This document shows positions 29,978 to 38,821 of a stretch of DNA of 64,000 bases, one piece after another. The notes under the pieces were generated by a model. The model worked only from the letters and a program-made list of their open reading frames with translations, had not been told where the DNA came from and searched no databases. Origin of the DNA: an uncultured Bacteroidales bacterium (GTDB taxonomy: Bacteria; Bacteroidota; Bacteroidia; Bacteroidales; F082); the NCBI GenBank assembly GCA_905234645.1, contig CAJOIS010000001.1, positions 62,001 through 126,000 of the forward strand, read 5' to 3'. Every line of letters starts with the position of its first letter. The stretch's first letter is position 1. The translations under genes and the position numbers were made by a program.

Positions 29978-30874
29978 TCAATTACCGACGGCGTCGGTAG
30001 CGTTGCGTTGCGGGGTGGACTTGGGCGAGAGGAATGCAGAACCTTTGCTCGTGCCACCGTAGCTGTTGATGCTGGCGTTGAGGGCATCTTGGCCTTGGTA
30101 GCTAGTGTAGACGGCGGGGTCGACAAAGAGGTACTGGGTGCTGACGCTGACGTCGCCGTTATTGTTGCGGCTGTGAACCCAGGCTGCTGCGCTTTCGGTG
30201 ATGGGTTGGCTCATGCCCAGGAAGCCGCCCACGGAGCAGAAACCGATGGCGTTCACCATCACCATCAAGGGCGTGTCGTCGGTGAGGTTGAGCACCACCT
30301 TGCTGCCGTTCATCTTGGCGCGAGGCACGCCCGTGACGGGATCGTGCGTTTGCACGCCGTGGATGAACGAAAGCTGGTCGCCCTCTTCCCAGTTGTCGTT
30401 GCAGCTGATGACGGCAGCGCTCAACTCAGCCACGGTGGTGTTGTCGTCGATGACGAGGCCGCCGAGGCTGATGTCGGTCACCAGCATGTCGCCCCTGTTC
30501 TTGGTGTAGAGAATCGAAGTCAGCATGCCACGTGAGACGAGATAGGGAGCCAACACGCATCCCCCGTTCAAGCGGATGTCTTTGGTGATGTACACCTTGC
30601 AGAGCTTGCTGTTGGCCTGGACGAAGGCGTTGTAGGCATTCATCTTGCCATTGCCTTCGAAAGCGTTGGCCAAATAGGGCTTGAGTTGGCTGTAGATGGC
30701 CCCCATGTTGCTGAAGAGCATGCGCATGGCGGCTTGGTTTTCGGTGCGCTGGGCAACTTTTGGCACATCGGGTGCCTCGTAAACGATCGGATGGTCACAA
30801 TTCTTGCGGTGAACCACAATCAGTCGTCCGACTTGACCGTGAATGTCGGACAACATTCCTTTAGCTTTTCCCAT
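29978..30874 (-). CDS. DUF6266-like protein
   Basis: MGKAKGMLSDIHGQVGRLIVVHRKN...NMGAIYSQLKPYLANAFEGNGKMNAYNAFVQANSKL...; start at the internal ATG encoding MGKAKG rather than the longer ORF to 30967. Confidence 0.55.
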   Translation of the reverse strand: MGKAKGMLSDIHGQVGRLIVVHRKNCDHPIVYEAPDVPKVAQRTENQAAMRMLFSNMGAIYSQLKPYLANAFEGNGKMNAYNAFVQANSKLCKVYITKDIRLNGGCVLAPYLVSRGMLTSILYTKNRGDMLVTDISLGGLVIDDNTTVAELSAAVISCNDNWEEGDQLSFIHGVQTHDPVTGVPRAKMNGSKVVLNLTDDTPLMVMVNAIGFCSVGGFLGMSQPITESAAAWVHSRNNNGDVSVSTQYLFVDPAVYTSYQGQDALNASINSYGGTSKGSAFLSPKSTPQRNATDAVGN

Positions 30875-30900
30875 GATTTTTGGTTTTTTAAGGTTAATGA

Positions 30901-31377
30901 TTAGTTTTTGGTTGTTTTGAAGATGATAAGCAGCGCGATGACTGCCAATAGGATGAAGAAAACCCATTTGAGGATGACGCCGCGGGGGCGGATGATGCCA
31001 TTGGGGGTGATCTCGGTAGAGGATCCTGCGACTGCCACGGTGTTTTGGGCTTGTTTCTCGACGTAGACCGTGTCGGTGCGGACGATGACTTTCTCCTTGA
31101 CGTCGTGGTATCGGTCGCGGGTGGAGGCCCGGATACGGTCGGTCACCGTGGTGACGCGGAGGGTGTCGCCAGTTTCCGACTCGCGCAGGGTGATGGTGGT
31201 GGTTTCCTTGAGGGTGTCGAGGACGACCACCACCATCTGTTCGCTCATCGTGTCAGTGCTCGTTTCCGAGCTTTGGCTTATGACCTCATGCGTCAGGCTT
31301 CTCTGCACCGAGCATGCTGACGCGAGAGTGGCAGCCAGTAGAATAGCAAGCCAGCTTTTTGACACATTCCAGTTCAT
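30901..31377 (-). CDS. Lipoprotein with C-terminal TM (spanin-like candidate)
   Basis: Signal plus lipobox LASACS; polar T/E/V-rich centre; C-terminal WVFFILLAVIALLIIF helix. Confidence 0.5.
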   Translation of the reverse strand: MNWNVSKSWLAILLAATLASACSVQRSLTHEVISQSSETSTDTMSEQMVVVVLDTLKETTTITLRESETGDTLRVTTVTDRIRASTRDRYHDVKEKVIVRTDTVYVEKQAQNTVAVAGSSTEITPNGIIRPRGVILKWVFFILLAVIALLIIFKTTKN

Positions 31378-31636
31378 TTTTCAGGTCTTTTACTTCTTGG
31401 GTGAGTTCGTAGACGCGGCTCTCCAAAGGCTTGACGATGTTTTTGGTGTATTCGTCCACATACATCTTGGCGAGGTCCATGTACTTCTGGCGGGTCTCGG
31501 CTTCGATGGCTTTGGCTTGGGCCTCCAGATTCTTCACTTCTTGTCGGTGCTTGCGGCGGTCGAGATACCAGTTGAGCCAGCCGCTGACCATTCCTATCAG
31601 CGACAGGATGATGGCGCTAATGTCGATGGTGTTCAT
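31286..31636 (-). CDS. Holin-like small membrane protein with N-terminal TM and coiled coil
   Basis: MNTIDISAIILSLIGMVSGWLNWYLDRRKHRQEVKNLEAQAKAIEAETRQKYMD...; overlaps the lipoprotein start. Confidence 0.55.
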   Translation of the reverse strand: MNTIDISAIILSLIGMVSGWLNWYLDRRKHRQEVKNLEAQAKAIEAETRQKYMDLAKMYVDEYTKNIVKPLESRVYELTQEVKDLKNELECVKKLACYSTGCHSRVSMLGAEKPDA

Positions 31637-31661
31637 AATTGGAGTTTTTGGTTCTTGATGG

Positions 31662-32093
31662 TTAGAGACTTGTAACGGTTGAGTAGCCTGGGGTGCCGAT
31701 CACATGCTTCAGGATGCGGTGGCGGTTGTCGCCGTTGCGCTTCCATGAGACGTGGATGAACTGAGGCTCCATCGAGCCGGTTGTGACATAAAGAATCATC
31801 TGGTCGTATTGGCCTCGTTTGGCGATGAGGCGGGCCAGCTTGAGGTTTTCGGCGGGCGAGCCTGTGGTGATGTCGGCGGCCTCGCCGAGGGTGTGTTGGC
31901 TTTTGGCGACGCCACCCACGGCGGCGTTGTGCGCAGGGCAGCGGAAGCCGCTGTTGACGTGGATGGGTTTGCCCAAAAGCTCGCGGGCAGGGTCGAGGAC
32001 GTTGTCGACCAAGGCTTCGGCGTTTGCTTTGGCTTCGGGAGGGAGCCGGCCGCAACACTTGCAGCGCAGCTCCGTGTCGGTAAAGTGTTTCAT
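31662..32093 (-). CDS. M15-family D-Ala-D-Ala carboxypeptidase-like / endolysin-like peptidase
   Basis: HVNSGFRCPAHNAAVGGVAKSQHTLGEAADI (SxHxxGxAxD metal-site signature) and FIHVSW. Confidence 0.85.
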   Translation of the reverse strand: MKHFTDTELRCKCCGRLPPEAKANAEALVDNVLDPARELLGKPIHVNSGFRCPAHNAAVGGVAKSQHTLGEAADITTGSPAENLKLARLIAKRGQYDQMILYVTTGSMEPQFIHVSWKRNGDNRHRILKHVIGTPGYSTVTSL

Positions 32094-32112
32094 ATATGTT
32101 GGTTTTTGGTTA

Positions 32113-32147
32113 TAAAAAGGGCCCGCCAGAGTATTCGGCGAGCCCTC
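32113..32147 (-). terminator. Rho-independent terminator (minus strand)
   Basis: Reverse complement GGGCTCGCC-GAATACTCT-GGCGGGCCC-TTTTTA. Confidence 0.7.
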
Positions 32148-32175
32148 ATTTCGGATGGTACTATGTCGTGTTTCG

Positions 32176-32247
32176 TCAGCCGCTTTGCTTGCGGTCGGTG
32201 TTCTTCTTATTGCCGTTGTTGGCTTTAGTCAATTTAATTTCTCCCAT
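32176..32247 (-). CDS. Small ORF, 23 aa: MGEIKLTKANNGNKKNTDRKQSG
   Basis: ATG at 32247, TGA at 32178-32176; located between an A-rich leader and the terminator at 32113-32147. Below the ORF-track length cutoff. Confidence 0.35.
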   Translation of the reverse strand: MGEIKLTKANNGNKKNTDRKQSG

Positions 32248-32346
32248 GTTTTGTCTGTTTTTAGTGGTTAAACGTGTTTTTGTTGGTTCTCTTTTAGGCC
32301 TTTTCGGATGCCTTACTCTCCTTTCTCAATCCGTGGCGGCCCTGCC

Positions 32347-32526
32347 TTAGTTGTTCTTGCTGACGATGGTTTCCTTGGCTGCGGCGAGCAACGCGTCCCA
32401 CCGATCCATCGATTGTTTCACCTTACTATCCAGGCTTCTACCCCAGGTCTGCTCATACTGTTTGTCAGAGACCGAGTTAGCCCTGATAGTATCAATCCTT
32501 TCAATGAGGTTTACTTTCTTTGTCAT
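32347..32526 (-). CDS. Small ORF, 59 aa: MTKKVNLIERIDTIRANSVSDKQYEQTWGRSLDSKVKQSMDRWDALLAAAKETIVSKNN
   Basis: Complete ATG-TAA ORF on the minus strand, protein-like composition, in the operon direction; just below the track length cutoff. Confidence 0.6.
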   Translation of the reverse strand: MTKKVNLIERIDTIRANSVSDKQYEQTWGRSLDSKVKQSMDRWDALLAAAKETIVSKNN

Positions 32527-32569
32527 AATACTGTTTACTCTTTTGATTTTACCATGATTCTATGAAATA

Positions 32570-32602
32570 AAGGGCCCGCTGGTTGTCGCCCTTGCGGGCC
32601 CT
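32570..32602 (-). terminator. Rho-independent terminator after the sigma-like ORF
   Basis: Reverse complement GGGCCCGC-AAGGGCGACAACCA-GCGGGCCC-TTTATTT. Confidence 0.7.
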
Positions 32603-32611
32603 GATGCATGA

Positions 32612-33205
32612 TTACACCTTCGCGAGCAGGTTGAGCAGCTTCTTTTCGAGTTTCAAAACCGTTTTCACGTCAGTGTTGAGAAGACTGGCGATGCCGTAAT
32701 AGTTATCGAGCTTGTACATGGCGTCGAGGTAGGCTTCCAAGTCGGGATGGCCTTTCACCGCCTTACGGGCGATTTCGTAGCCCATGTCGCGCATGTTGGC
32801 TTCAAACTTCCATTGATCGGCGAGTGCAAGGTTGGTCTCCATCTCCTCACTGAAGCTCTGGTCGCTGGTTAGTGTGTGTTCAGGCTGACCGCGTTCGTAG
32901 TAGTCTTCGATGATGTGACCCATCTTCGACTTGGCAATGTTGATCAGCTGTGTGCTTAATTTGCACGATGGTTTCCAGTGCCATTCGCCGCAGAAGAGGG
33001 CCTCTTCGCACTCGTTGCTAATGATGTCGTCGGCGTCGCCGCCCAGGGCAGCACGAGAGAAAGGCCCGTAATCGAGGCTGAAACCGCGATAGATGATCTG
33101 CCAACTCACCCACCGCCTGAGTAGTTTCAAGGCGCTTTCCCTTTCTTCTGGAGTGACCTCGGCCAGACGTTGCCACTCCTCTAAAGATAATTGGACTTTT
33201 TCCAT
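32612..33205 (-). CDS. Putative sigma-70-like/helical DNA-binding protein
   Basis: Helix-rich; DADDIISNECEEALFCGEWHWKPSCKLSTQLINIAKSKMGHIIEDY resembles sigma region 2 layout, with a C-terminal HTH-like segment. Confidence 0.4.
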   Translation of the reverse strand: MEKVQLSLEEWQRLAEVTPEERESALKLLRRWVSWQIIYRGFSLDYGPFSRAALGGDADDIISNECEEALFCGEWHWKPSCKLSTQLINIAKSKMGHIIEDYYERGQPEHTLTSDQSFSEEMETNLALADQWKFEANMRDMGYEIARKAVKGHPDLEAYLDAMYKLDNYYGIASLLNTDVKTVLKLEKKLLNLLAKV

Positions 33206-33416
33206 TATTAGTTTTTTGATTGTTGATAAATATGATTAGTTGTTTGTCCCAGTCCCGACTTAGTGTCAGCCATACCACTTCATCGGTCCCTTCACTTGTA
33301 TTTTATCCTACTTTTTTCAATTTTCAGGGGGTCGGCACGAAATTTTTTTCATTTTTTTTATGTTTCTCGTAAAAAACCCTAACGGGAACCAAGAGCTTCC
33401 ATCATTCATTCCTGCG

Positions 33417-33568
33417 TCTCGCAGTCTCGCGGTCTCGCGGTCTCGCGGTCTCGCGGTCTCGCGGTCTCGCAGTCTCGCAGTCTCGCAGTCTCGCGGTCTC
33501 GCGGTCTCGCGGTCTCGCGGTCTCGCGGTCTCGCCGTCTCGCAGTCTCGCAGTCTCGCAGTCTCGCAG
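33417..33568. repeat. Tandem array of 19 x 8-bp TCTCGCRG units
   Basis: Exact 8-bp period; variant order A GGGGG AAA GGGGG C AAAA at position 7 of the unit. Confidence 0.97.
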
Positions 33569-33722
33569 TCAATAAGGTAAGTGGAGTTGCAAAGATAGAA
33601 ATTATTCTTGGATTTGCAAGGGGAAATGTAGATGTTTTATTATCTAATATAGCATCGACTCAATAGCTATCGAGCAAATATTTTGTTGTATATTTTGTAT
33701 CTCAAAATATAGACTTTTTGCT

Positions 33723-33730
33723 TATTTTTG
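33723..33730 (+). promoter_or_regulatory. Putative -7 element TATTTTTG
   Basis: TAnnTTTG match upstream of the structured leader and the 33995 ORF. Confidence 0.35.
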
Positions 33731-33835
33731 CACATTAACTTTGAAAGAAAGGATAAAACCACATAAATAAAAAGAAAGAAAGAAAATAACATATTATCAA
33801 ACAAGGCATTAGCTGTTATTCATATTCAAATCAAA

Positions 33836-33994
33836 AGCGTCGCAAACTGATGATTTGTAATTGTTGAATCGGTAAGGAATTCACGAAGAGTGTTAGTTCG
33901 TATCCTGTCTTATGTGAAGTTAATGCTCGCATCTTTTCGGTGTGGGCTGTTTTCATAAAGACAGGATGGGGTTCATGCGACGCTCCCCGTGAAT
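33836..33994 (+). promoter_or_regulatory. Candidate structured leader with nested inverted repeats
   Basis: AGCGTCGCA (33836-33844)/TGCGACGCT (33976-33984); ATCCTGTCTTATG (33902-33914)/CATAAAGACAGGAT (33954-33967); ATTCACG (33879-33885)/CGTGAAT (33988-33994) abutting the ATG. Confidence 0.45.
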
Positions 33995-34330
33995 ATGATG
34001 GAAAAGCCCGCACCTTTTCTTTCCTTACAATTGATGGACGGCAATGCTGCAACCATCAGGAGAATTATGAAAAATAAAAAAGAAGAAAAAAATCCAAATT
34101 GTTTGTTTGTCCATGTCGGTGAAATGGTGGCTGAGGTTATGTACCAGCAGCATATTTCAAAATATGATTTTGCCGAGATTATCGGCACCGACCCAAGCAA
34201 CATCTATCGTATTTTAAAAAAAGACAGTTTGGAAATCAACCAACTTTATCGCTATTCTAAGGAATTGAACCACAATTTTTTCAAGGATTTGTCGGATGAG
34301 TTTGAAAAGAAGAATGGAGGAGCTTTATAA
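33995..34330 (+). CDS. Small HTH (XRE-like) regulator
   Basis: QQHISKYDFAEIIGTDPSNIYRILKKDSLEINQLYRYSKELN resembles a helix-turn-helix; ATG at 33995 or 33998. Confidence 0.6.
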   Translation: MMEKPAPFLSLQLMDGNAATIRRIMKNKKEEKNPNCLFVHVGEMVAEVMYQQHISKYDFAEIIGTDPSNIYRILKKDSLEINQLYRYSKELNHNFFKDLSDEFEKKNGGAL

Positions 34331-34457
34331 GGTTTCCTATAGGCAAATCCCATAGTATATGGCGAATATTACCATATTTAATGCAAATTATGCAATAAAT
34401 TTTGCTTGATTCTTTCTTTTTTTTGCAAAAAATTCAACATTAAAAAAACAAATTAAT

Positions 34458-35180
34458 ATGTCACAAAACAAGACAAGATTTCCAGGAATGGAAAATGCCG
34501 CAAACAATCCTTACAATCGGGATATGTTTGTCTCCAATGGCGATGATGAAATGAAAAGAAACGATCCAAAGGCGACTCGTTTTCCAGGAATAGAAAGTGT
34601 AGAAAACGGGCGGCAGGCCGAAGTTCCACATGACCCGATAGTTGGCTTCCTGTTCTCTGTGTCCAAAACTCCTTTTGGTGAGTATTGGCCATTATACATT
34701 GGAAAGAACACCATTGGCAGGAATACTGGTGACTCTGCGAATATGATTAACTTGCTTGAAGGCTCTGTTTCGAATGAACACGCTGCATTGGTGATTGAAC
34801 AATACACCAATCCCAACGAGACCGTGGCGGTTTTGGAAAACAAAGGTTCGAAGAATGGCACTTTTATCAACGGCAAACGTGTCATCTATGGGCGTACTGA
34901 AGAGTGCAAGAATGGTGATATCCTGCGTTTTGGGGGCAGTTATGAATGTATGTTGATTTTGTTTGATGTGAGGGAACTTGGGCTTAAGAAGGCCGAGAAT
35001 TTTATTTCAGTTGAAACTGTGGAAAGCAGTGATCCTTGGGACGAAGGTAATGATTCTCCCTATAAACCGAGCCGTCAGGATACTCCTTACTTCGACCCCA
35101 ACCAAACCTCGAAGGCTACCAACGCGATGAATGGCGAGCCTATGTTTGGAGGTAATAAGCACAAGACAGAGGCAATGTAA
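34458..35180 (+). CDS. FHA-domain protein with N-terminal TRFPGME/TRFPGIE repeats
   Basis: IGKNTIGRNTGDSANMINLLEGSVSNEHAAL...ENKGSKNGTFINGKRV FHA core. Confidence 0.9.
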   Translation: MSQNKTRFPGMENAANNPYNRDMFVSNGDDEMKRNDPKATRFPGIESVENGRQAEVPHDPIVGFLFSVSKTPFGEYWPLYIGKNTIGRNTGDSANMINLLEGSVSNEHAALVIEQYTNPNETVAVLENKGSKNGTFINGKRVIYGRTEECKNGDILRFGGSYECMLILFDVRELGLKKAENFISVETVESSDPWDEGNDSPYKPSRQDTPYFDPNQTSKATNAMNGEPMFGGNKHKTEAM

Positions 35181-35193
35181 TAATCATTGAGCT

Positions 35194-36840
35194 ATGCCGA
35201 TAATCAGATTACAGAACGGAAACGGCGAAACAAATATTCATTATGAATTTGACCCTGGCCAAAAACCGCTTGGCGAGGGAGGAATGGGACGAGTGTTTCG
35301 TGGTGTCCAGGTAGATGAAGGAAGCAATGGGTCGCGAAAGGAGCGTGAAGTTGCCATAAAATGCTTGTTAGAGGATCTTCCGGAACATGCCATTAAGCGT
35401 TCGCGACGCGAGGCTTCCATACGCCTCAAGAATGACAACCTCGTCGAAATGATTGATTTTGTGGAAACCCATGACAGTTATGTAACCCATTACCATGTCG
35501 TCAGCGAGTTGCTGGATGGAATCAATCTTGACGAGTTGCTTGAAGGGCGGACTACCAGTCATGACGGTAATCCCAATCCTACAGCCGAGCGTTTGCTTCA
35601 TAACTACAGTGAAAACCGTAAGGCTTTTGCTGGGGAAGTGTTCCGCTGTATATTGTCAGGAATCATGGCTTTGCACGATGCGGGCTACATACATCGCGAC
35701 ATCGACCCGTCAAACATTATGGTTACAACCGATGGTAAAATCAAACTGATCGATTTCGGCATCGCTAAAAAAGTCAATGAACTGTTTACCACGGGGAAGT
35801 CTTTGACCTCGCCAGGACAATTCATTGGCAAACCTTATTATGCTGCTCCCGAGTTGCTGCTTGGCGACTTGAAACAACAAAGCTACTCGACTGATGTCTA
35901 TGCATTGGGTATAGTGCTTTTCCAGTTAATGACGGGACACCTTCCTTTCGAAGGTGCGTTTCAGGAGGTGTATGAAAAGCAAATGCACGAAAAGTTGCCA
36001 TTGAATGAAGTCGCAGACAAAACTGTGCGTAAAATCATCGAAAAGGCCACTGAAAAAGACCAAAAGAAACGTTACCAGTCTGCCGCCGAATTCCGCGTTG
36101 ACCTTGACAGATGGATATCGGAAGCTCCGAAATCGGTTAAGTCTTACAAACCTGCACGACCCACAAAACAGTCACGGTCAAGTAGCGGTTCCAAACCTAT
36201 CGGGAAATGGATTGGTATTGCAGCTGCTGGATTGGTAATTGTTGGGTTGGTTGTCTATTTTGCCACGAGGCCGCCTAAGCCGTCTAAGCCGCTTGTAGAT
36301 CAACCGGAAGTAGTTGTAGAGGAACCGGAACCTGTTACTGTAAAGGAAGAGGTCCCAGAGACAGCACCCGCCTCAATGGACAGGGCCACAGAACTTCTTA
36401 AGGATAAAAACACCGCAAAGGAGGGCCTCGATATGCTTCAGCAACTTGTCGAGGAAAACAACTATGATGCCATCTTCCTGATGAGCAGGATTTATTTCGA
36501 CCCCAAAGCAGTTCCAGGTAATAAAGGAAATGAGTTTTACGACAAAAATTGGGAAACTATGCGCAAGAATTGCGGTGTAGAAACTGACAATGTTAAAGCA
36601 CACGAATTGCTCATGGATGCTTTCGAAATAAAAGAAGACGACCCCGTTCTTTTGTATGAGCTTGGTTGTGATTATATGTGGACAGAAAGATGTAACATGA
36701 AAAAATGGGAATGTGCTCATTATTGTTTTGATGAAATAAAGAAGTTGACTGGAGTAAACGAGAGTAATCCTTATTATCTGGCAGTAAAAGAGAAGTTAAA
36801 AGCTGTTTCAGGAAAGAATCGCGAAAAGCCAAGGAAATAA
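35194..36840 (+). CDS. Transmembrane Ser/Thr protein kinase with C-terminal Sel1/TPR-like exported part
   Basis: LGEGGMGRVFRG, VAIKC, HRDIDPSNIM, IDFGIAKK, YYAAPELL; TM IGIAAAGLVIVGLVVYF. Confidence 0.93.
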   Translation: MPIIRLQNGNGETNIHYEFDPGQKPLGEGGMGRVFRGVQVDEGSNGSRKEREVAIKCLLEDLPEHAIKRSRREASIRLKNDNLVEMIDFVETHDSYVTHYHVVSELLDGINLDELLEGRTTSHDGNPNPTAERLLHNYSENRKAFAGEVFRCILSGIMALHDAGYIHRDIDPSNIMVTTDGKIKLIDFGIAKKVNELFTTGKSLTSPGQFIGKPYYAAPELLLGDLKQQSYSTDVYALGIVLFQLMTGHLPFEGAFQEVYEKQMHEKLPLNEVADKTVRKIIEKATEKDQKKRYQSAAEFRVDLDRWISEAPKSVKSYKPARPTKQSRSSSGSKPIGKWIGIAAAGLVIVGLVVYFATRPPKPSKPLVDQPEVVVEEPEPVTVKEEVPETAPASMDRATELLKDKNTAKEGLDMLQQLVEENNYDAIFLMSRIYFDPKAVPGNKGNEFYDKNWETMRKNCGVETDNVKAHELLMDAFEIKEDDPVLLYELGCDYMWTERCNMKKWECAHYCFDEIKKLTGVNESNPYYLAVKEKLKAVSGKNREKPRK

Positions 36841-36852
36841 AAACATATTTTC

Positions 36853-37788
36853 ATGCCCCAAATCCAACGAAAAACGGTATTCCAACGCAAAGGCGACCCT
36901 TATCTCTACCTCTTTGTGGAGCGGGAATGGTATTGCTACAATCCTTTGGAGGAACCTCTGGGCAGTGGCGCGATGGGAACGGTTTGGCGTGGGTATCGTG
37001 TGAAGACAGGCGAGCAGATTGCCATTAAGCGTGTGAAGGATGAGTATGTCAACATTCCCATCATCCGTGAGCGGGCCCGCTTGGAGTCGTCGATGGCTTT
37101 TCGTCATCAGAATCTTATTGAGATGATAGGCTGTTGCATGGTGTATCCCGATAGAGGCCCCATTTGGCTGCTGAGCAAGTTTGTGTCTGGGCAGGATATC
37201 GATAAGTTCGCCAAGCAAATCCCCGATGGGCCACAGAAAGTTGATACCCTTTCAAGATGTATCTGCCAAGTACTTGACGCTTTGGAGTATATTCATGCCA
37301 ATGGCATCATCCACCGAGACATCAAGCCGTCCAACATCATGATCGAGGAAGAGTCAAATGCCAGATTAATGGATTTGGGCATTGCCCGCATGAGCGGTGG
37401 GAATAAGTTCTCTCAGTTTGGCTTTATCGGTACCCCGCAGTATGCTGCTCCCGAACAGGTCGTCCGCGACGTGAATAAGAACTTGCCCATCAATGCGGCA
37501 ACCGATATTTATGCTTTAGGTGTCACCTTCTTTGAGTTGTTGGCTGGCTACAATCCTTTCGACAGTGATAGTGAGATGGAAACCCTTACGCGTCAGGTAC
37601 GTGACCCATTACCCAACAGCGATCTGGTGCCAAAGCGTTTGATGCAAGTGTTGCTCAAAGCTACTGAAAAGGAACAATCTAAACGTTATCAGACTGCTGG
37701 TGAATTCCGAGCAGCAATCAACATAGCAATAGGACCACCCCCAAGCCTTTGGCAACGCATAAAGAGTTGGTTCTCAAAAACGACCTAA
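36853..37788 (+). CDS. Ser/Thr protein kinase (soluble)
   Basis: LGSGAMGTVWRG, IAIKRV, HRDIKPSNIM, MDLGIAR, QYAAPEQ. Confidence 0.93.
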   Translation: MPQIQRKTVFQRKGDPYLYLFVEREWYCYNPLEEPLGSGAMGTVWRGYRVKTGEQIAIKRVKDEYVNIPIIRERARLESSMAFRHQNLIEMIGCCMVYPDRGPIWLLSKFVSGQDIDKFAKQIPDGPQKVDTLSRCICQVLDALEYIHANGIIHRDIKPSNIMIEEESNARLMDLGIARMSGGNKFSQFGFIGTPQYAAPEQVVRDVNKNLPINAATDIYALGVTFFELLAGYNPFDSDSEMETLTRQVRDPLPNSDLVPKRLMQVLLKATEKEQSKRYQTAGEFRAAINIAIGPPPSLWQRIKSWFSKTT

Positions 37789-37800
37789 AACAAAGAAAAA

Positions 37801-38808
37801 ATGGAACTACATAAAATAGAAACAGAACATCCTTTTATCGGATATGGCGAATCTCGTCAAGGTGGACGAAGCGAAAACCAAGATTCGTTCGGCTTTGCGG
37901 ATACCAAGTTCGGCTTGTTGGTCACCGTGTGCGATGGTATGGGTGGTGGGCCAGGAGGCAAGACAGCCTCAAGCATTGCCGTGAAAGAAATCATAGATGG
38001 GGTTATAGAAGCCAATGATGATGAAACACCTTCCAATGCTCTGTTGAAGGCAATTCATCGTGCCAATCTTGCGATAGTATCCTCTGCTGAGGAGAATCCA
38101 AGATTGAAAGGCATGGGAACGACTTGCACGGCACTTTTAATTAATAAGGAGTCGGCTGTTATCGCGCATGTGGGTGACAGCCGCGTTTACCAGTTGCGCC
38201 ACCATCGTAAGGTGTTTCGCACCTTCGACCATTCTCTTGTATTCGGTCTGGTGAAGGAAAAAGTCATCACCGAGGAACAGGCGCGCCTCTCTGATCAGTC
38301 GAATGTCATTACCCGTGCACTTGGCCTTGATGCAAAGCTGGAAATCGACATCACCGAAAGAGCTTACGAAAAAGGGGATCGCTTTATGCTTTGCACAGAT
38401 GGAATTCATGGCACGATGCCTGAAAAAGAATTAATACTGAAAGCTACCAAAAGTAAAAACGCGGGGCAAACCGTCGATGACCTCGCCACTCAAGTAGATG
38501 GGGAAGGAAGAAGGAATGGCGGTGGTCACGATAACCTAACAATAGCCATCATCGAAACGAAACAAAACTCAATATTGAAGGAAAAAATGAGTACAAGAAA
38601 CAAATTCATCCTTGTCGGCATTGCGACTTTGTTGGTCGTAAGCTGCATATTGAACATCACACAATGTTCGAGTAATAATAAGCCTAAAAACAACGAGGTG
38701 TCTTCTTTAGTTTACGATACGCTCATACAAACGGACAGCACTTTGTATCTTATCAGCATTACTGATTCCAATAAATATGACACGATTATTTGTACGAAGA
38801 AACAATAA
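37801..38808 (+). CDS. PP2C-family Ser/Thr phosphatase with C-terminal TM
   Basis: GGRSENQDSFGF, VCDGMGG, IAHVGDSRVYQL, CTDGIHG, GGHDNLTIAII; TM FILVGIATLLVVSCILNI. Confidence 0.93.
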   Translation: MELHKIETEHPFIGYGESRQGGRSENQDSFGFADTKFGLLVTVCDGMGGGPGGKTASSIAVKEIIDGVIEANDDETPSNALLKAIHRANLAIVSSAEENPRLKGMGTTCTALLINKESAVIAHVGDSRVYQLRHHRKVFRTFDHSLVFGLVKEKVITEEQARLSDQSNVITRALGLDAKLEIDITERAYEKGDRFMLCTDGIHGTMPEKELILKATKSKNAGQTVDDLATQVDGEGRRNGGGHDNLTIAIIETKQNSILKEKMSTRNKFILVGIATLLVVSCILNITQCSSNNKPKNNEVSSLVYDTLIQTDSTLYLISITDSNKYDTIICTKKQ

Positions 38809-38821
38809 ATAAATCCATACC

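Noticed and set aside
31633-32058. Alternative-frame Arg/Pro-rich ORF overlapping the M15 peptidase
   Set aside because: Composition is typical of an out-of-frame translation; the 31662-32093 frame has clear M15 motifs.
33417-33568. CRISPR array
   Set aside because: Repeats are contiguous 8-mers with no spacers and no cas genes in the window.
33360-33575. ORF of SRSLAVSRSRGLAVS repeats
   Set aside because: Pure translation of the 8-bp tandem array, with no coding signal outside it.
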